This document shows positions 52,565 through 61,851 of a DNA stretch of 64,000 nucleotides, one piece after another. Made by a program: the position numbers and the translations under genes. The stretch comes from JAAXHH01 sp965248395 (GTDB lineage Bacteria; JAAXHH01). The notes under the pieces are model-generated. The model had not been told where the DNA came from. It did no database searches and was given only the letters and a program-made list of their open reading frames with translations. Positions within the stretch are counted from its first letter, which is position 1. Every line of letters begins with the position of its first letter. Where the stretch lies: positions 2,666,001 to 2,730,000 of the forward strand of contig OZ252103.1 of NCBI GenBank assembly GCA_965248395.1, in the 5' to 3' direction.

Positions 52565-53320
52565 TCAACTGATAAGCAGGCGTTCCAGCTTTTTGTGTAT
52601 TCTCTGGTCGTCCGCGTCGATTCGATGGGCCTTGAGCAGTTCGTCGATCGCCCGTGCGTGCTCGCCCATGATCTCGAAAATGGAGCCCAGCGCGTAGTGG
52701 GCAGCGAAATTCGTGGCGTCGAGTTCCAGGGCCTTCTGGTACTCCACGACGGCGAGGTCCCATTTCTCCTGGCGGACAAAGATTTCCGCGAGACTCATAT
52801 GGACTTCCGAAACATCGCTATCCCATCGTACCGATTCCCGGTAGGCGGCGACGGCTTCATCGTACATCGTACGCCGCTTGTAAACCATGCCAAGGAGCTT
52901 GTAGGCGGCGCCGTCCCGGGGTGACCGGCGAATGACTTCGCGAAAACAGTTGGTCGCCTTTTCAAATTCGCCGAGATAGCAGTAGATGCGACCAAGATCC
53001 TGGAAAAGGGCGTCGGTGCGATATCCACCCTCCAGGGCGTTCAGCATGTAACCTCGGGCTTCGCTGTAGCACTCCTGTTTCATGTAGATCAAGCCGATGT
53101 CGTACTGCACCGCGACCTTCCGGGGATGTTCCCTGGCGCACTTGCTGAGCCATTCGAAGGCTTCGCTCGTGCGGCCGGTATACAGGAGTCCCAGGCCCAG
53201 ACCCCGCAGGGTCCAGTAGTCGGACTGATTGCGTTCCAGGCGTTCGAAGCTCAAACGCACAATGGTCTCGTAGTCCTTCTTCACCAGGAGGAGCTTGAGC
53301 TTATGGGACCAGAACCACAT
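52565..53320 (-). CDS. TPR repeat protein
   Basis: A 251-residue protein made of roughly six tetratricopeptide repeats after a short N-terminal part (MWFWSHKLKLLLVKKDYE). Typical repeat cores are ALFQDLGRIYCYLGEFEKATNCF, AAYKLLGMVYKRRTMYDEAVAAYRES and VHMSLAEIFVRQEKWDLAVVEYQKAL. There is no signal peptide. Such proteins are scaffolds; the partner is unknown. It has its own strong promoter and is convergent with the M50 protease gene. Confidence 0.92.
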   Translation of the reverse strand: MWFWSHKLKLLLVKKDYETIVRLSFERLERNQSDYWTLRGLGLGLLYTGRTSEAFEWLSKCAREHPRKVAVQYDIGLIYMKQECYSEARGYMLNALEGGYRTDALFQDLGRIYCYLGEFEKATNCFREVIRRSPRDGAAYKLLGMVYKRRTMYDEAVAAYRESVRWDSDVSEVHMSLAEIFVRQEKWDLAVVEYQKALELDATNFAAHYALGSIFEIMGEHARAIDELLKAHRIDADDQRIHKKLERLLIS

Positions 53321-53411
53321 GTTTGTTTACTCTTTCACTGACGGCCGGCACCGTTGAGGAGGCTCGATTCCGGGGAAACGGGACATGCGGCACGCTCGTC
53401 CCGCTACCCTG

Positions 53412-53440
53412 AATATACGGTCGCTCGACCAGGGTGTCAA
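53412..53440 (-). promoter_or_regulatory. Promoter for the TPR gene
   Basis: On the minus strand TTGACA (53440-53435), a 17-bp spacer and TATATT (53417-53412). The predicted start site is near 53405; a hairpin CGGGAC/GTCCCG (53379-53384 and 53398-53403) begins two bases later. Confidence 0.7.
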
Positions 53441-53526
53441 GCCGCTGAAACGGATTCGGAGTCGCAAGATTCCTGGTTTGGAAGCAAGAGGTTACAGGGA
53501 TCTAAAAAGACGTAGGGAGAGCAGGA

Positions 53527-54141
53527 ATGTTGACAGGAAATGACGAGGTAACCGGCATCATCCTCGCGGGAGGGATGAGCAGCCGATTCGGATCCAACAA
53601 AGCGCTCAGCCGGTTCGACGGGGAACGGCTGATCCACCGGCTGTGCAAGGCGGTCGGGGCGGTGACGGACCGGATGATGCTGATTACCAATACCCCGGAA
53701 GAATACGCCTTTCTGAACATCGCAAGCCGACAGGACCTGGTTCCCCGCTGCGGTCCCATCGGAGGCATCTACACGGCGCTCAAGACGGCGGACACCCCGC
53801 TGTGTCTGTGTGTCGCCTGTGACATGCCCTTCGTGAATCCGGAATTCCTGGAGTTCATGATCCAGCGGTCTCCGGGATACGACGTGGTCGTCCCCACGAA
53901 CGACGGCCGAGAGGAACCCCTGTGCGCCGTGTACCGGGACACCTGTACCCAGGCGGTCGAGGATCGGATCCAGGCGCGTCAACACAAGATAACCGGATTT
54001 TACGACAAGGTCCGGATCCTTCGCCTGGCGCCGGTGGACGCGGGTTTCCATGATGCCGACATGTTCTTCAACATCAATAACAGGACGGACTACGGCGAGG
54101 CGTTGAAACGGCTGAAGGACCAGCGGTTATCCACGGATTAG
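53527..54141 (+). CDS. Molybdenum cofactor nucleotidyltransferase MobA-like
   Basis: A 204-residue nucleotidyltransferase of the MobA family. The nucleotide loop LAGGMSSRFGSNKAL is at about residues 13-27, and the metal/substrate aspartate is in ACDMPFVNPEFL near residue 98. It adds GMP (or CMP in MocA relatives) to molybdopterin. A hydroxylase of the xanthine-dehydrogenase family, like that at 30785-34513, normally needs the cytosine form, so whether this is MobA or MocA type is open. Confidence 0.9.
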   Translation: MLTGNDEVTGIILAGGMSSRFGSNKALSRFDGERLIHRLCKAVGAVTDRMMLITNTPEEYAFLNIASRQDLVPRCGPIGGIYTALKTADTPLCLCVACDMPFVNPEFLEFMIQRSPGYDVVVPTNDGREEPLCAVYRDTCTQAVEDRIQARQHKITGFYDKVRILRLAPVDAGFHDADMFFNINNRTDYGEALKRLKDQRLSTD

Positions 54142-54165
54142 GGGATGGAGCGCGAGACGGCCCGA

Positions 54166-54834
54166 TCAGCCTGGCAGCCCCTCGACCAGCAGGATGAACT
54201 CCCCGCGCAGTCGACGGTCCCTGGTCTCGTCGAGCAGAACGGCAAGCGCATTCCGGTCTATTTTCTCGTGGAGCTTGGTCAGGTCGTTCACCAGGGCCGC
54301 CCTCCGGTCGCCGAATACCTCCAGGGCGGCGGCGATGAGCGCGTGCACGCGGTGGGGGCTTTCGAAATAGATAAGCGTGTCCTCGCGGTTGGCGTCCACT
54401 TCGAGATAGCGGCGCCTGGCCGCGGGTTTACGGGGGGGAAATCCACAGAAAGCGAAGCGGTGCACCGGCAGGCCCGAGAGGACCAGTGCCATGATCAGCG
54501 CGCTGGGGCCCGGGGCCATGCTTACGGGTATTTCGGCGTGGACCGCCGCCTGTACGAGTCGATAGCCCGGGTCGGCTATTCCGGGTGTTCCGGCATCCGT
54601 GACCAGGGCGAGATCCCGACCCTGTTCCAGGACCGCAAGAGCCCGGGGCACGGCCCGCTGCTCGTTGTGTTCGTGATATGCCATCTGCCGGGCGCTGATC
54701 TCGTAGTGTTTGAGCAGGCGACCGGTTCTGCGCGTATCTTCGCTGAGCACGATATCCACGCTGCGCAGAATTTCCAGCGCCCTGAGGGTGATGTCGTCCA
54801 GATGGCCGATCGGCGTGGCAACCAGGTAAAGCAT
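54166..54834 (-). CDS. rsmI: 16S rRNA (cytidine1402-2'-O)-methyltransferase RsmI, short form
   Basis: A 222-residue SAM-dependent methyltransferase acting on 16S rRNA C1402. It starts LYLVATPIGHLDDITLRALEIL, has SEDTRRTGRLLKHY near residue 36, VTDAGTPGIADPGYRLVQAA near 82 and RRALYFESPHR-like sequence near 150. Usual RsmI is about 280 residues; this one ends at the point FILLVEGLPG, so the C-terminal region is missing. The gene lies 3 bp after the stop of the upstream oxidoreductase gene. Confidence 0.93.
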   Translation of the reverse strand: MLYLVATPIGHLDDITLRALEILRSVDIVLSEDTRRTGRLLKHYEISARQMAYHEHNEQRAVPRALAVLEQGRDLALVTDAGTPGIADPGYRLVQAAVHAEIPVSMAPGPSALIMALVLSGLPVHRFAFCGFPPRKPAARRRYLEVDANREDTLIYFESPHRVHALIAAALEVFGDRRAALVNDLTKLHEKIDRNALAVLLDETRDRRLRGEFILLVEGLPG

Positions 54835-54837
54835 GGA

Positions 54838-55884
54838 TCAGTTCGTTTGTTCGGGAAACGGCGCGCGTATGTCATAGCGGCCGTGTTTCTCCACCGGCAG
54901 CGCTCCCTCCTCGACCATCAGGTCCAGTGGGTTATCTCTCGTCTTCAGCGGCAGTTCGACCACGTCGCGAATCCGTGCCGATTCGTATATCGCCATCATG
55001 AGTTCCATGGTCACCCGGGCTATTTCGCCCTCGTTGCGGTGGCCGTCGATCCTGCCGTCCAGCCAGGATATGAACTCGTCGAACTGGTCGACCTCCACAG
55101 GCGGCGGCGTGATGGACTGCCAGTCGCTGGAATGGTGGTTCGACAGGAGCAAGGTGCCGTCCAGCCCACGTTTCAGAATCCCATCTGAACCGTAAATGAC
55201 GTCGCCCTGCAGGCCTGGTTCCGGCAGATCGCTTTCATAGGTGCCCCTGGTCCCGCCCTCGAACGCGATGATCGCCGCGCACCTGTCCTCGCACCTCACC
55301 CGGCGTTCCCAGCGGTCCGTCTTGCGTGTGACCTGGCCGATCACCCAGACCGGCCTGGGGTCGCCCAGCAAATACATCATTTCGTCGAGCTCGTGGGTTC
55401 CCCTGTTGAGCAGGCCGTGGGCGTCCCGCCGCAGCATGGCCGTGGGCGTCCCGATCGCGCCGTCCAGCACGAGGCGGCGCGCTTCCACGTTCTGCGGTGT
55501 AAACCGGCGCTGGTGGCCGATGGCCAGCTTGACACCGTGACTCGCGCAGGCTTTCAGCATGCGGTCGGCCTCGCCGAGACTGGCCGCCATCGGTTTTTCG
55601 CCCAGGATACCCTTTGCACCGGCTTCCGTCACGGCGACGGTGATTTCGGCGCGAACGTTTTGCCACGTGGTGATACTGACAATGTCGCACGCCTCTTCCG
55701 CCAGCATGTTTTCATAGTCCTTATAGGGTTTCGCATCGAATTCATCGGCCAGTTTACGTGCGTTTCGCTCGTTCACATCAACGACCGCGACAACGTCGGT
55801 TTGCGATTTCTGCGTCCAGTGTCGAGCGTGGGAACCGCCCATGCCCCCGCAACCAATGATGCCGACCCGATATGACTCGGACAT
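54838..55884 (-). CDS. Gfo/Idh/MocA family oxidoreductase
   Basis: A 348-residue dehydrogenase. It has the Rossmann motif VGIIGCGGMGGSHARHW at residues 7-23, the family EKP motif in LGEKPMAA near 97, and LNRGTHELDEMMYLLGDP near residue 165 with the histidine-aspartate active-site pattern. I start at the ATG at 55884, five bases after AAGGAG; the frame is open to 55914. It is the third member of this family in the window and is only moderately like the other two. Substrate unknown. Confidence 0.92.
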   Translation of the reverse strand: MSESYRVGIIGCGGMGGSHARHWTQKSQTDVVAVVDVNERNARKLADEFDAKPYKDYENMLAEEACDIVSITTWQNVRAEITVAVTEAGAKGILGEKPMAASLGEADRMLKACASHGVKLAIGHQRRFTPQNVEARRLVLDGAIGTPTAMLRRDAHGLLNRGTHELDEMMYLLGDPRPVWVIGQVTRKTDRWERRVRCEDRCAAIIAFEGGTRGTYESDLPEPGLQGDVIYGSDGILKRGLDGTLLLSNHHSSDWQSITPPPVEVDQFDEFISWLDGRIDGHRNEGEIARVTMELMMAIYESARIRDVVELPLKTRDNPLDLMVEEGALPVEKHGRYDIRAPFPEQTN

Positions 55885-56024
55885 GTATACTCCTTGAATA
55901 CGTGTATTTGCCATGGTCTGTGGCCTGACTGCATGCTGTCCCGCGCAATTTACCCCATTCCCTCCTGGCGTGCAACCCCTGAATGGGACCTCCCTCGGAC
56001 CGTCCTTCGCTCCTACTTATTGTA

Positions 56025-56053
56025 TTGCTCACCACCTTCTACGACAGTATGAT
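56025..56053 (+). promoter_or_regulatory. Promoter for hemE
   Basis: TTGCTC (56025-56030), a 17-bp spacer and TATGAT (56048-56053), ending about 30 bp before the start codon. With the GGGAGAG ribosome site it supports translation from 56083. Confidence 0.55.
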
Positions 56054-56082
56054 AGAACAGGTCACCAGGGGAGAGCATTAAC

Positions 56083-57588
56083 ATGGATTACAACGGACTG
56101 CAGATCGCGACGCTCGATGAATCGCTGGGCGACGCCATTGGCTCGCTCGGCGGAAAACCCGTGGTCGCCATCTCCGACGATACGGACGGCATGGATGCCT
56201 TCATTGACAGTCTGGCCAGGGAAGACATCACCGTGCTGTTGCTTACGAAACCCGAAGATATCCGCGCATTGTTCGGCCGTGCGGCCACTACGGGCCGCGT
56301 CGAGACCCTGTTGGATTCCATCAGGCAGATGGCGGTGGGCTCGGCGAGCCCTGCGTGCACGGACATCTGGAGAAGCCACCAACTCTCCGTCGACTACGAG
56401 CCCGACAGTACCGGCGGCGGCGCGCTCGTAACGGGCATGGCGCGTCTGGCGGGTTATCTGGTCAACAAGAAGCGTACGGCAGTGGACGGAGGGGTGGACA
56501 CTTCCTACTGGCAACGCATCGACATGCGGTGGCATTTCGAAAGCGATCCCTACGGAACCCGGGGTGAATCGTCCTTCCTCAAGGCATGCCGACGCGAATC
56601 ATCGGGCTATACGCCCATTTGGCTGTTGCGTCAGGCCGGGCGCTACCAGCGGACCTACCGGGAACTCAAATCCGACATGAACTTCCTGGACATGTGCAAA
56701 ACCCCGGAACTAACGGCCGAAATCACGTTGATGGCCGTGGAACGCCTGGGGGTGGACGCCGCCATCATTTTCGCGGATATCCTTCCCCTGCTGCAGCCAA
56801 TGGGGTTCCAACTGGAATACGTCACGGGGCAGGGACCGGTCATTCACAATCCGATTCGATCTGGCAGGGCCGTGGATCAACTCGAAGAAGCTGGTCCGGA
56901 ATCCCAGCATTTCGTCTACGAGGCCATTCGCATGGCGCTGCCGGCATTGCCGCCCCATATCCCGCTGATCGGTTTTTCCGGCGCTCCCTTTACCCTGGCC
57001 GCCTATGCCATCGAGGGCCAAAGTTCTAGGGACTTCAGGCACCTCAAGCGTTTCATGTACTCCGACCCGGGCGCCTGGCACGCTTTCATGGCGAAACTGG
57101 CCCGGGCCGTCGCGGGGTACCTTAACGAACAGATCGAGGCCGGTGTCCAGGCCGTACAGCTGTTCGACAGTTGGGTCGGCTGTCTGTCACCGGATGATTA
57201 CAGGACATTCGTCCTTCCCCACACCGGTTATATCTTCTCCCATCTTCATCCAGGCGTACCCACGATTCATTTCGGGGTCGGAACAGGTGCCCTGCTCGAA
57301 CTGATGAGGGAAGCGGGCGGGGACGTCATCGGGCTGGACTGGCGCGTGGACCTGGCGGACGCATGGCAAGGCCTGGAATACAATGTAGCCGTCCAGGGAA
57401 ACCTGGACCCATTGATCCTCTTCGCTTCCCCTGAAGTGATCAGGAAACAGGCCGCGGCCATACTGCACAAGGCCGCCGGCCGGCCGGGACATGTCTTCAA
57501 TCTGGGACACGGTATACTGCCCGGCACGCCGGAAGACCACGTTATCGCCCTCGTAGACGCCGTACATGAACTGGGAAGCGGTCGATGA
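56083..57588 (+). CDS. hemE: Uroporphyrinogen decarboxylase with N-terminal HemD-like domain
   Basis: A 501-residue protein. Residues 161-501 are a complete HemE: PIWLLRQAGRYQRTYRE near 178, AIIFADILPLLQPMG near 225, FSGAPFTLAAY near 300 and FGVGTGALLELM near 405; it converts uroporphyrinogen III to coproporphyrinogen III. Residues 1-127 resemble one half of uroporphyrinogen III synthase: a LQIATLDESLGDAIGSLGGKP start, ITVLLLTKPEDIRALF, MAVGSASPACTDIWRSHQLSVDYEP, GGALVTGMARL. A full HemD is about 250 residues, so the extension alone may not be a working synthase. The promoter and ribosome site support the long form. Confidence 0.9.
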   Translation: MDYNGLQIATLDESLGDAIGSLGGKPVVAISDDTDGMDAFIDSLAREDITVLLLTKPEDIRALFGRAATTGRVETLLDSIRQMAVGSASPACTDIWRSHQLSVDYEPDSTGGGALVTGMARLAGYLVNKKRTAVDGGVDTSYWQRIDMRWHFESDPYGTRGESSFLKACRRESSGYTPIWLLRQAGRYQRTYRELKSDMNFLDMCKTPELTAEITLMAVERLGVDAAIIFADILPLLQPMGFQLEYVTGQGPVIHNPIRSGRAVDQLEEAGPESQHFVYEAIRMALPALPPHIPLIGFSGAPFTLAAYAIEGQSSRDFRHLKRFMYSDPGAWHAFMAKLARAVAGYLNEQIEAGVQAVQLFDSWVGCLSPDDYRTFVLPHTGYIFSHLHPGVPTIHFGVGTGALLELMREAGGDVIGLDWRVDLADAWQGLEYNVAVQGNLDPLILFASPEVIRKQAAAILHKAAGRPGHVFNLGHGILPGTPEDHVIALVDAVHELGSGR

Positions 57589-59003
57589 AGGTTGTCGTGG
57601 TCGGCGGAGGCATAGCGGGGTTGAGCGCGGCCCACCGGCTGACGGGATCGAAGCGCCCCGGCGTGGAACTGACGCTGCTGGAAAGCTCCGACCGTTTTGG
57701 CGGAACTATTCGCACGATCGAATGCGACGGATGCCTGGTCGAACTGGGACCGGACTCTTTTCTTTCGTCCAAGCCCTGGTTGACGAATCTGGCCGAGCGC
57801 CTGGGGGTGGCGGACCGGATTATCCCGACCTCCAGCACCCACCGCAGGTCGCACGTGGTCTACCGGGGCAAGCTGCATCCCCTGCCCGAAGGGTTCCTGA
57901 TGATGGCGCCCACCCGCTTCTGGCCCATGGTGACCACTTCCCTCTTTTCCTGGACGGGCAAGGCCCGGTGCGCCTTCGACCTGTTTCTCCCACGGGGATC
58001 CGCATCCGGCGAAGAGAGTCTCGGATCCTTCGTTCGAAGGCGGTTTGGCGGCGAGGTGCTCGACCGCGTCGTACAGCCGCTCATAGGGGGAATCTACGCG
58101 GGAGACCCGGACACCCTCAGTCTGAAGGCCACCATTCCACGGTTCCTCGAAATGGAAACGCGTCACCGCAGTGTCATCAAGGCCATGGTCGCACAGCAGC
58201 GCGCAGCCGCGAGAAGTCGGAGAGGATCGTCTGCCGACAGCGGCGCCCGTTACGGAGAACTGGTTTCCTTCGACCAGGGGATGGAATCCATCGTAGCGGC
58301 CTTGCGGTCGAACCTGCCCCGGGATGCATTGCACATCCAGTCCAACGTGGTGAGCCTGAACCGCGAAGGTAACCGGTGGCACCTGGCTTGTAGCAACGGC
58401 CGGGGGTTCGACGCCGACGGTGTCATACTCGCGCTGCCGGCCCGGAAAGCCGCGAAACTGCTTCGCGGTACCGACCCCGGCCTGCACGATGAGCTATCTG
58501 CCATACCCCACGCGTCATCGGCCGTCATGAACCTCGTTTACCAGCGTTCGGATGTGCCGCATCCACTGGACTGCTTTGGTTTCGTGGTACCCGCGGTGGA
58601 GAAACGCAAAATAATCGCCTGCACATTCAGCAGCGTCAAGTTTCCGAACAGGGCGCCGGATGGTCTCGTCCTGCTGCGCGCTTTCATCGGCGGAGCCCTT
58701 CAACAGGATATGCTCCTGGTCGACGACGGCGAGATGCTGCGGGTCGTCCGCGGCGAACTTAAGGATCTGATGGGCATCGCAGCCGCCCCCCGGTACACCG
58801 TCCTTGCCCGATATCCAGACGCCACGCCCCAATACCTGGTCGGTCATATCCAGCGCATGGAGCGGATCTCATCCCTCCTTGAAAAGCATCCGCGACTGGC
58901 GCTGGCGGGTAACGCCTACCGCGGCGTGGGCCTGCCGGACTGCGTACTTTCGGGTGAGCAGGCGGCAGAGCGTGTGTTGATGATGGAAAACGCGCACCTG
59001 TAA
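57585..59003 (+). CDS. hemY: Protoporphyrinogen oxidase, HemY/PPO type
   Basis: A 472-residue flavoprotein that oxidises protoporphyrinogen or coproporphyrinogen. The FAD motif is VVVVGGGIAGLSAAHRL at residues 3-19. VELGPDSFLSSKPWLTNLAERLG follows near 65, GGIYAGDP near 165, and the C-terminal FAD contact GNAYRGVGLPDCVLSGEQAA near 443. It overlaps hemE by four bases (ATGA), indicating coupling. hemH is not between or after them as in many bacteria. Whether it forms protoporphyrin or coproporphyrin cannot be told. Confidence 0.94.
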   Translation: MKVVVVGGGIAGLSAAHRLTGSKRPGVELTLLESSDRFGGTIRTIECDGCLVELGPDSFLSSKPWLTNLAERLGVADRIIPTSSTHRRSHVVYRGKLHPLPEGFLMMAPTRFWPMVTTSLFSWTGKARCAFDLFLPRGSASGEESLGSFVRRRFGGEVLDRVVQPLIGGIYAGDPDTLSLKATIPRFLEMETRHRSVIKAMVAQQRAAARSRRGSSADSGARYGELVSFDQGMESIVAALRSNLPRDALHIQSNVVSLNREGNRWHLACSNGRGFDADGVILALPARKAAKLLRGTDPGLHDELSAIPHASSAVMNLVYQRSDVPHPLDCFGFVVPAVEKRKIIACTFSSVKFPNRAPDGLVLLRAFIGGALQQDMLLVDDGEMLRVVRGELKDLMGIAAAPRYTVLARYPDATPQYLVGHIQRMERISSLLEKHPRLALAGNAYRGVGLPDCVLSGEQAAERVLMMENAHL

Positions 59004-59055
59004 TGAACTGCCGGCCACGTAGTCGCCGTTTTATCCCTCACTTGCGGAGCAACGG

Positions 59056-60415
59056 TTAAACCAATTCTTTTCCCCGCAGCAGGGCGGCCGCCTTCTCCCG
59101 GGCTTCTTCCATGCTTCCGACCTGTCGCCATTCCGGGACGCGTTGCAGGACGCCAAAGGACGCCAGCGTATTCGAAACCGAGCCCGACAGCCCCATTACG
59201 ATGGTCCCGGTTCCCTGTTCGTCGGCGACCGTCAGAAGTCGTTCCATCACCAGGGCGGCGCTGTCGTCGACATACAGGGTGTCTGAGTAATCATATATCA
59301 CGACCTCGTGTTCCTTGATGTCCTCTCCTATGGCCTCGACCAGTTTCTTGGACGATGCCACGGTAAAGCTGCCCCGGAGAGAAACCAGGCCCACCCTCGC
59401 GGCGTAAGGACCCGAATCAGTCCAGTCCTCCTTCCGCGTGAAAAACTCGCGGTCCAGAAGCGGCACGGAAACCACGCTGTCGAGTTCCAGTTTTTCCAGT
59501 TGGCGTGCGTGGACCATTCCCGCGGCGATCAAGCCTACTGCTACCGCGGTAACGAGGTCGACGAATACCGTCAGTCCAAGCGTAAGTAACATGACCAACA
59601 GATGTTCCCGTCGCAACCGTTGCATGCGGGTTAGAAGCCGCCAGTCGATAATGTCCCATCCGACCTTCATCATAATACCGGCTAAAACGGCCTGCGGTAT
59701 CGATTCCACATAGCGCCCCAGTCCCATCAGCAGATATAACAGTATCACAGCACGTGCAATGCCTGATACTCGGGTTGTCCCGCCAGCCCGAATGTTGGTC
59801 ACCGTACTGACCGGTCCACCGCAGCAGGGGAGACCACCAATCCATCCCGAGATCATGTTCCCAATCCCCTGACCGAGTGGCCAGAGAATCATAACTCCAA
59901 GCGTAATCGTGGCTATGGCAAAGGCACTGACGTTCACATGGTCCATCGCCTCCGGTATCGCCCGTAGGACATCGAGGGAGCCACCCCGTACTACGGGAGA
60001 GCCCATATAGGGCAGGGCTTGCATCGTTATCATGATAATGCCGACACCGGACATGAAGCCGGATACGACTACGTAAGGTGTATACACTACGAAACGACCC
60101 AGCTTGGACAAGCCGAGTACAATCTGAATCAACCCACTGAGCATGACCACGGCCGGAGCTTCGGAGAGTGTACTCGCGTGGGCTGTGACGATGATCGCCA
60201 TGGCGACGGTGGTCGAAGGGGCAGGACCGGAAATCAAGGTCCGGGTGCCGCCGAATACCGATGCAAAATAACCCCACCGCGATCGCACCGTATATGCCGG
60301 AAGCCACCCCCAATCCCGAAGCTACGCCGAATGCCAGAGCAAGGGGCAGCGCAACTACGGCGGACGTAACCCCGCCGGACAGATCTCCCTTTAAGGTGTC
60401 GAAATTGTATATCAC
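59056..60415 (-). pseudogene. SulP family anion transporter with STAS domain, frameshifted
   Basis: A SulP-type transporter of about 452 residues if one base is removed. The N-terminal part from GTG at 60415 reads ...LALAFGVASGLGVASGIYG and continues correctly to GLF; then the frame must shift by one base inside the TTTT run (60265-60268) to continue as ASVFGGTRTLISGP. The remaining helices follow with QAVLAGIMMKVGWDIIDWRLL near the end of the membrane part and a C-terminal STAS domain (VGLVSLRGSFTVASSKKLVEA). It may be a real frameshift or a sequencing error in the T-run. Confidence 0.85.
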
Positions 60416-60471
60416 TCGATAACGCCTTTATTACAGCCGCGTTCTAAACTCACACTAAGGTTCAGGAAAGT

Positions 60472-61809
60472 TCACCTGACCAGCCTTCTGAATGGATCTT
60501 TCTTCAGTTCGCATTCCAGCAGTTCCGCCAGGTTCCCGCGGTCCATTCCTGACTTGATGAGTCCAAAGACCTCCACCGCGGCTTCGCCCAGTTGCCGGAT
60601 GTCATCCTCCGTGTGGGCCATGGTCACCCGGAACGAGGTGGCGGTAAATATGCCCCGCCGGGACATCTCCTGGACGAAAAGGGTGGAGACGAGCGGGGCG
60701 AGTTCCGGGTCGGGAAGGTCGAAAGAAAGCCCTGGACAGTAAGAAAGTCCCTCGCAGGCGCCAGGCAGCCCCGCGCTCGCCAGCGCGGCGTCTATCGTTT
60801 CCCGTACCCGTTCCCCCATGGATTCGAAGAAGGGCTCGGAATCGCGCCGCTTCAACTCTCGTATCGTAGTCAACGCGGCGGCCAGTCCCACGTTGTCGCT
60901 CCAGTAGGAACTGGAGACGAACATCGAAGCGGCGGGGCTCATGGCTTCACGGGATCCAACGACGGCGCCCATGGCATATCCGTTCGACATGGCCTTGGCC
61001 AGTACGGTCACGTCCGGCGTCACCCCGGTAAGCTCCTGGATCCCGCCGATGCGAAGACGCCAACCGCAGGACACCTCGTCGAACACCAGCAGCGCGTCGT
61101 TTTCATGGGCCAGCGACTTCACGGACTCCAGGTAACCGGGGGGCGGAAGTTCAGACCGGGCGGGTTCCATCATGACCGCCGCGACCTGTCCCTCGTGCTG
61201 TTTAAGCAGGTCCGATAGCATGTCGAGATCACCGTACGTGAAGGGAATGGCCGTGCCCGCGAGGACCCTCGGCACGCCAATCGGCTCAATGCCGGCGAAG
61301 GGGAATTCACCGCTTTCTGGGTCGACGAGGTAATTGGCGGACTGGTACCAGTCGTGCCAGCCATGATAGCCGCAGAACAGGATGATGTCCTTGCCGGTGG
61401 AACCCCGCACGATCCGTGCGGCCAGGGCGCAGGTCTCGCCGCCCGCCTTGGCGTACCGCACCATCTCGGCGCTGGGGATGGTCGCGACAAGTTCTTCGGC
61501 GAGTTCGATTTCCAGCGGTCCGTTCAAGGTATAGATACTGCCCCGGTCGATCTGTTCCTTCACGGCCCGGTCCACCACGTCATCGGCGTGACCCAGGATG
61601 ACGGCGCTGACCGCGTTCATCATGTCCAGGTACTCGTTTCCATCCACGTCGATGAACCGTGCGCCCTTGGCCCTTTCGGCATAGACGGGACTGACGCCGC
61701 TGGCCCACTGACTTGCCCGCCTGCTGATCAATTGCGTGCGGCCCGGTATCAACCCCTCGGCCTGCCTGTACATGCTCATCGATTTTTCTACGGAACGGCT
61801 GACGGACAT
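60472..61809 (-). CDS. Class III aminotransferase, glutamate-1-semialdehyde aminomutase-like
   Basis: A 445-residue PLP enzyme of the class III fold. It has ARFIDVDGNEYLDMMNAVSAVILGH near residue 50, FCGYHGWHDWYQSANYL near 145, LLVFDEVSCGWRLRIGG near 235 and the PLP lysine in TVLAKAMSNGYAMGAVVG near 270. It resembles glutamate-1-semialdehyde aminomutase, but the HemL-type N-terminal substrate loop is not clear, so it is probably a relative acting on another substrate. It is 42 bp downstream of the phytanoyl-CoA dioxygenase gene. Confidence 0.9.
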   Translation of the reverse strand: MSVSRSVEKSMSMYRQAEGLIPGRTQLISRRASQWASGVSPVYAERAKGARFIDVDGNEYLDMMNAVSAVILGHADDVVDRAVKEQIDRGSIYTLNGPLEIELAEELVATIPSAEMVRYAKAGGETCALAARIVRGSTGKDIILFCGYHGWHDWYQSANYLVDPESGEFPFAGIEPIGVPRVLAGTAIPFTYGDLDMLSDLLKQHEGQVAAVMMEPARSELPPPGYLESVKSLAHENDALLVFDEVSCGWRLRIGGIQELTGVTPDVTVLAKAMSNGYAMGAVVGSREAMSPAASMFVSSSYWSDNVGLAAALTTIRELKRRDSEPFFESMGERVRETIDAALASAGLPGACEGLSYCPGLSFDLPDPELAPLVSTLFVQEMSRRGIFTATSFRVTMAHTEDDIRQLGEAAVEVFGLIKSGMDRGNLAELLECELKKDPFRRLVR

Positions 61810-61851
61810 GTCGTCATTCCTTTCTGGATGGCTGCGCGTCGTGGTGACGGA

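Noticed and set aside
60472..61809. HemL (heme pathway glutamate-1-semialdehyde aminomutase)
   Set aside because: Fold and length fit but family-specific N-terminal features are not clear and the neighbours are not heme genes in the same operon.
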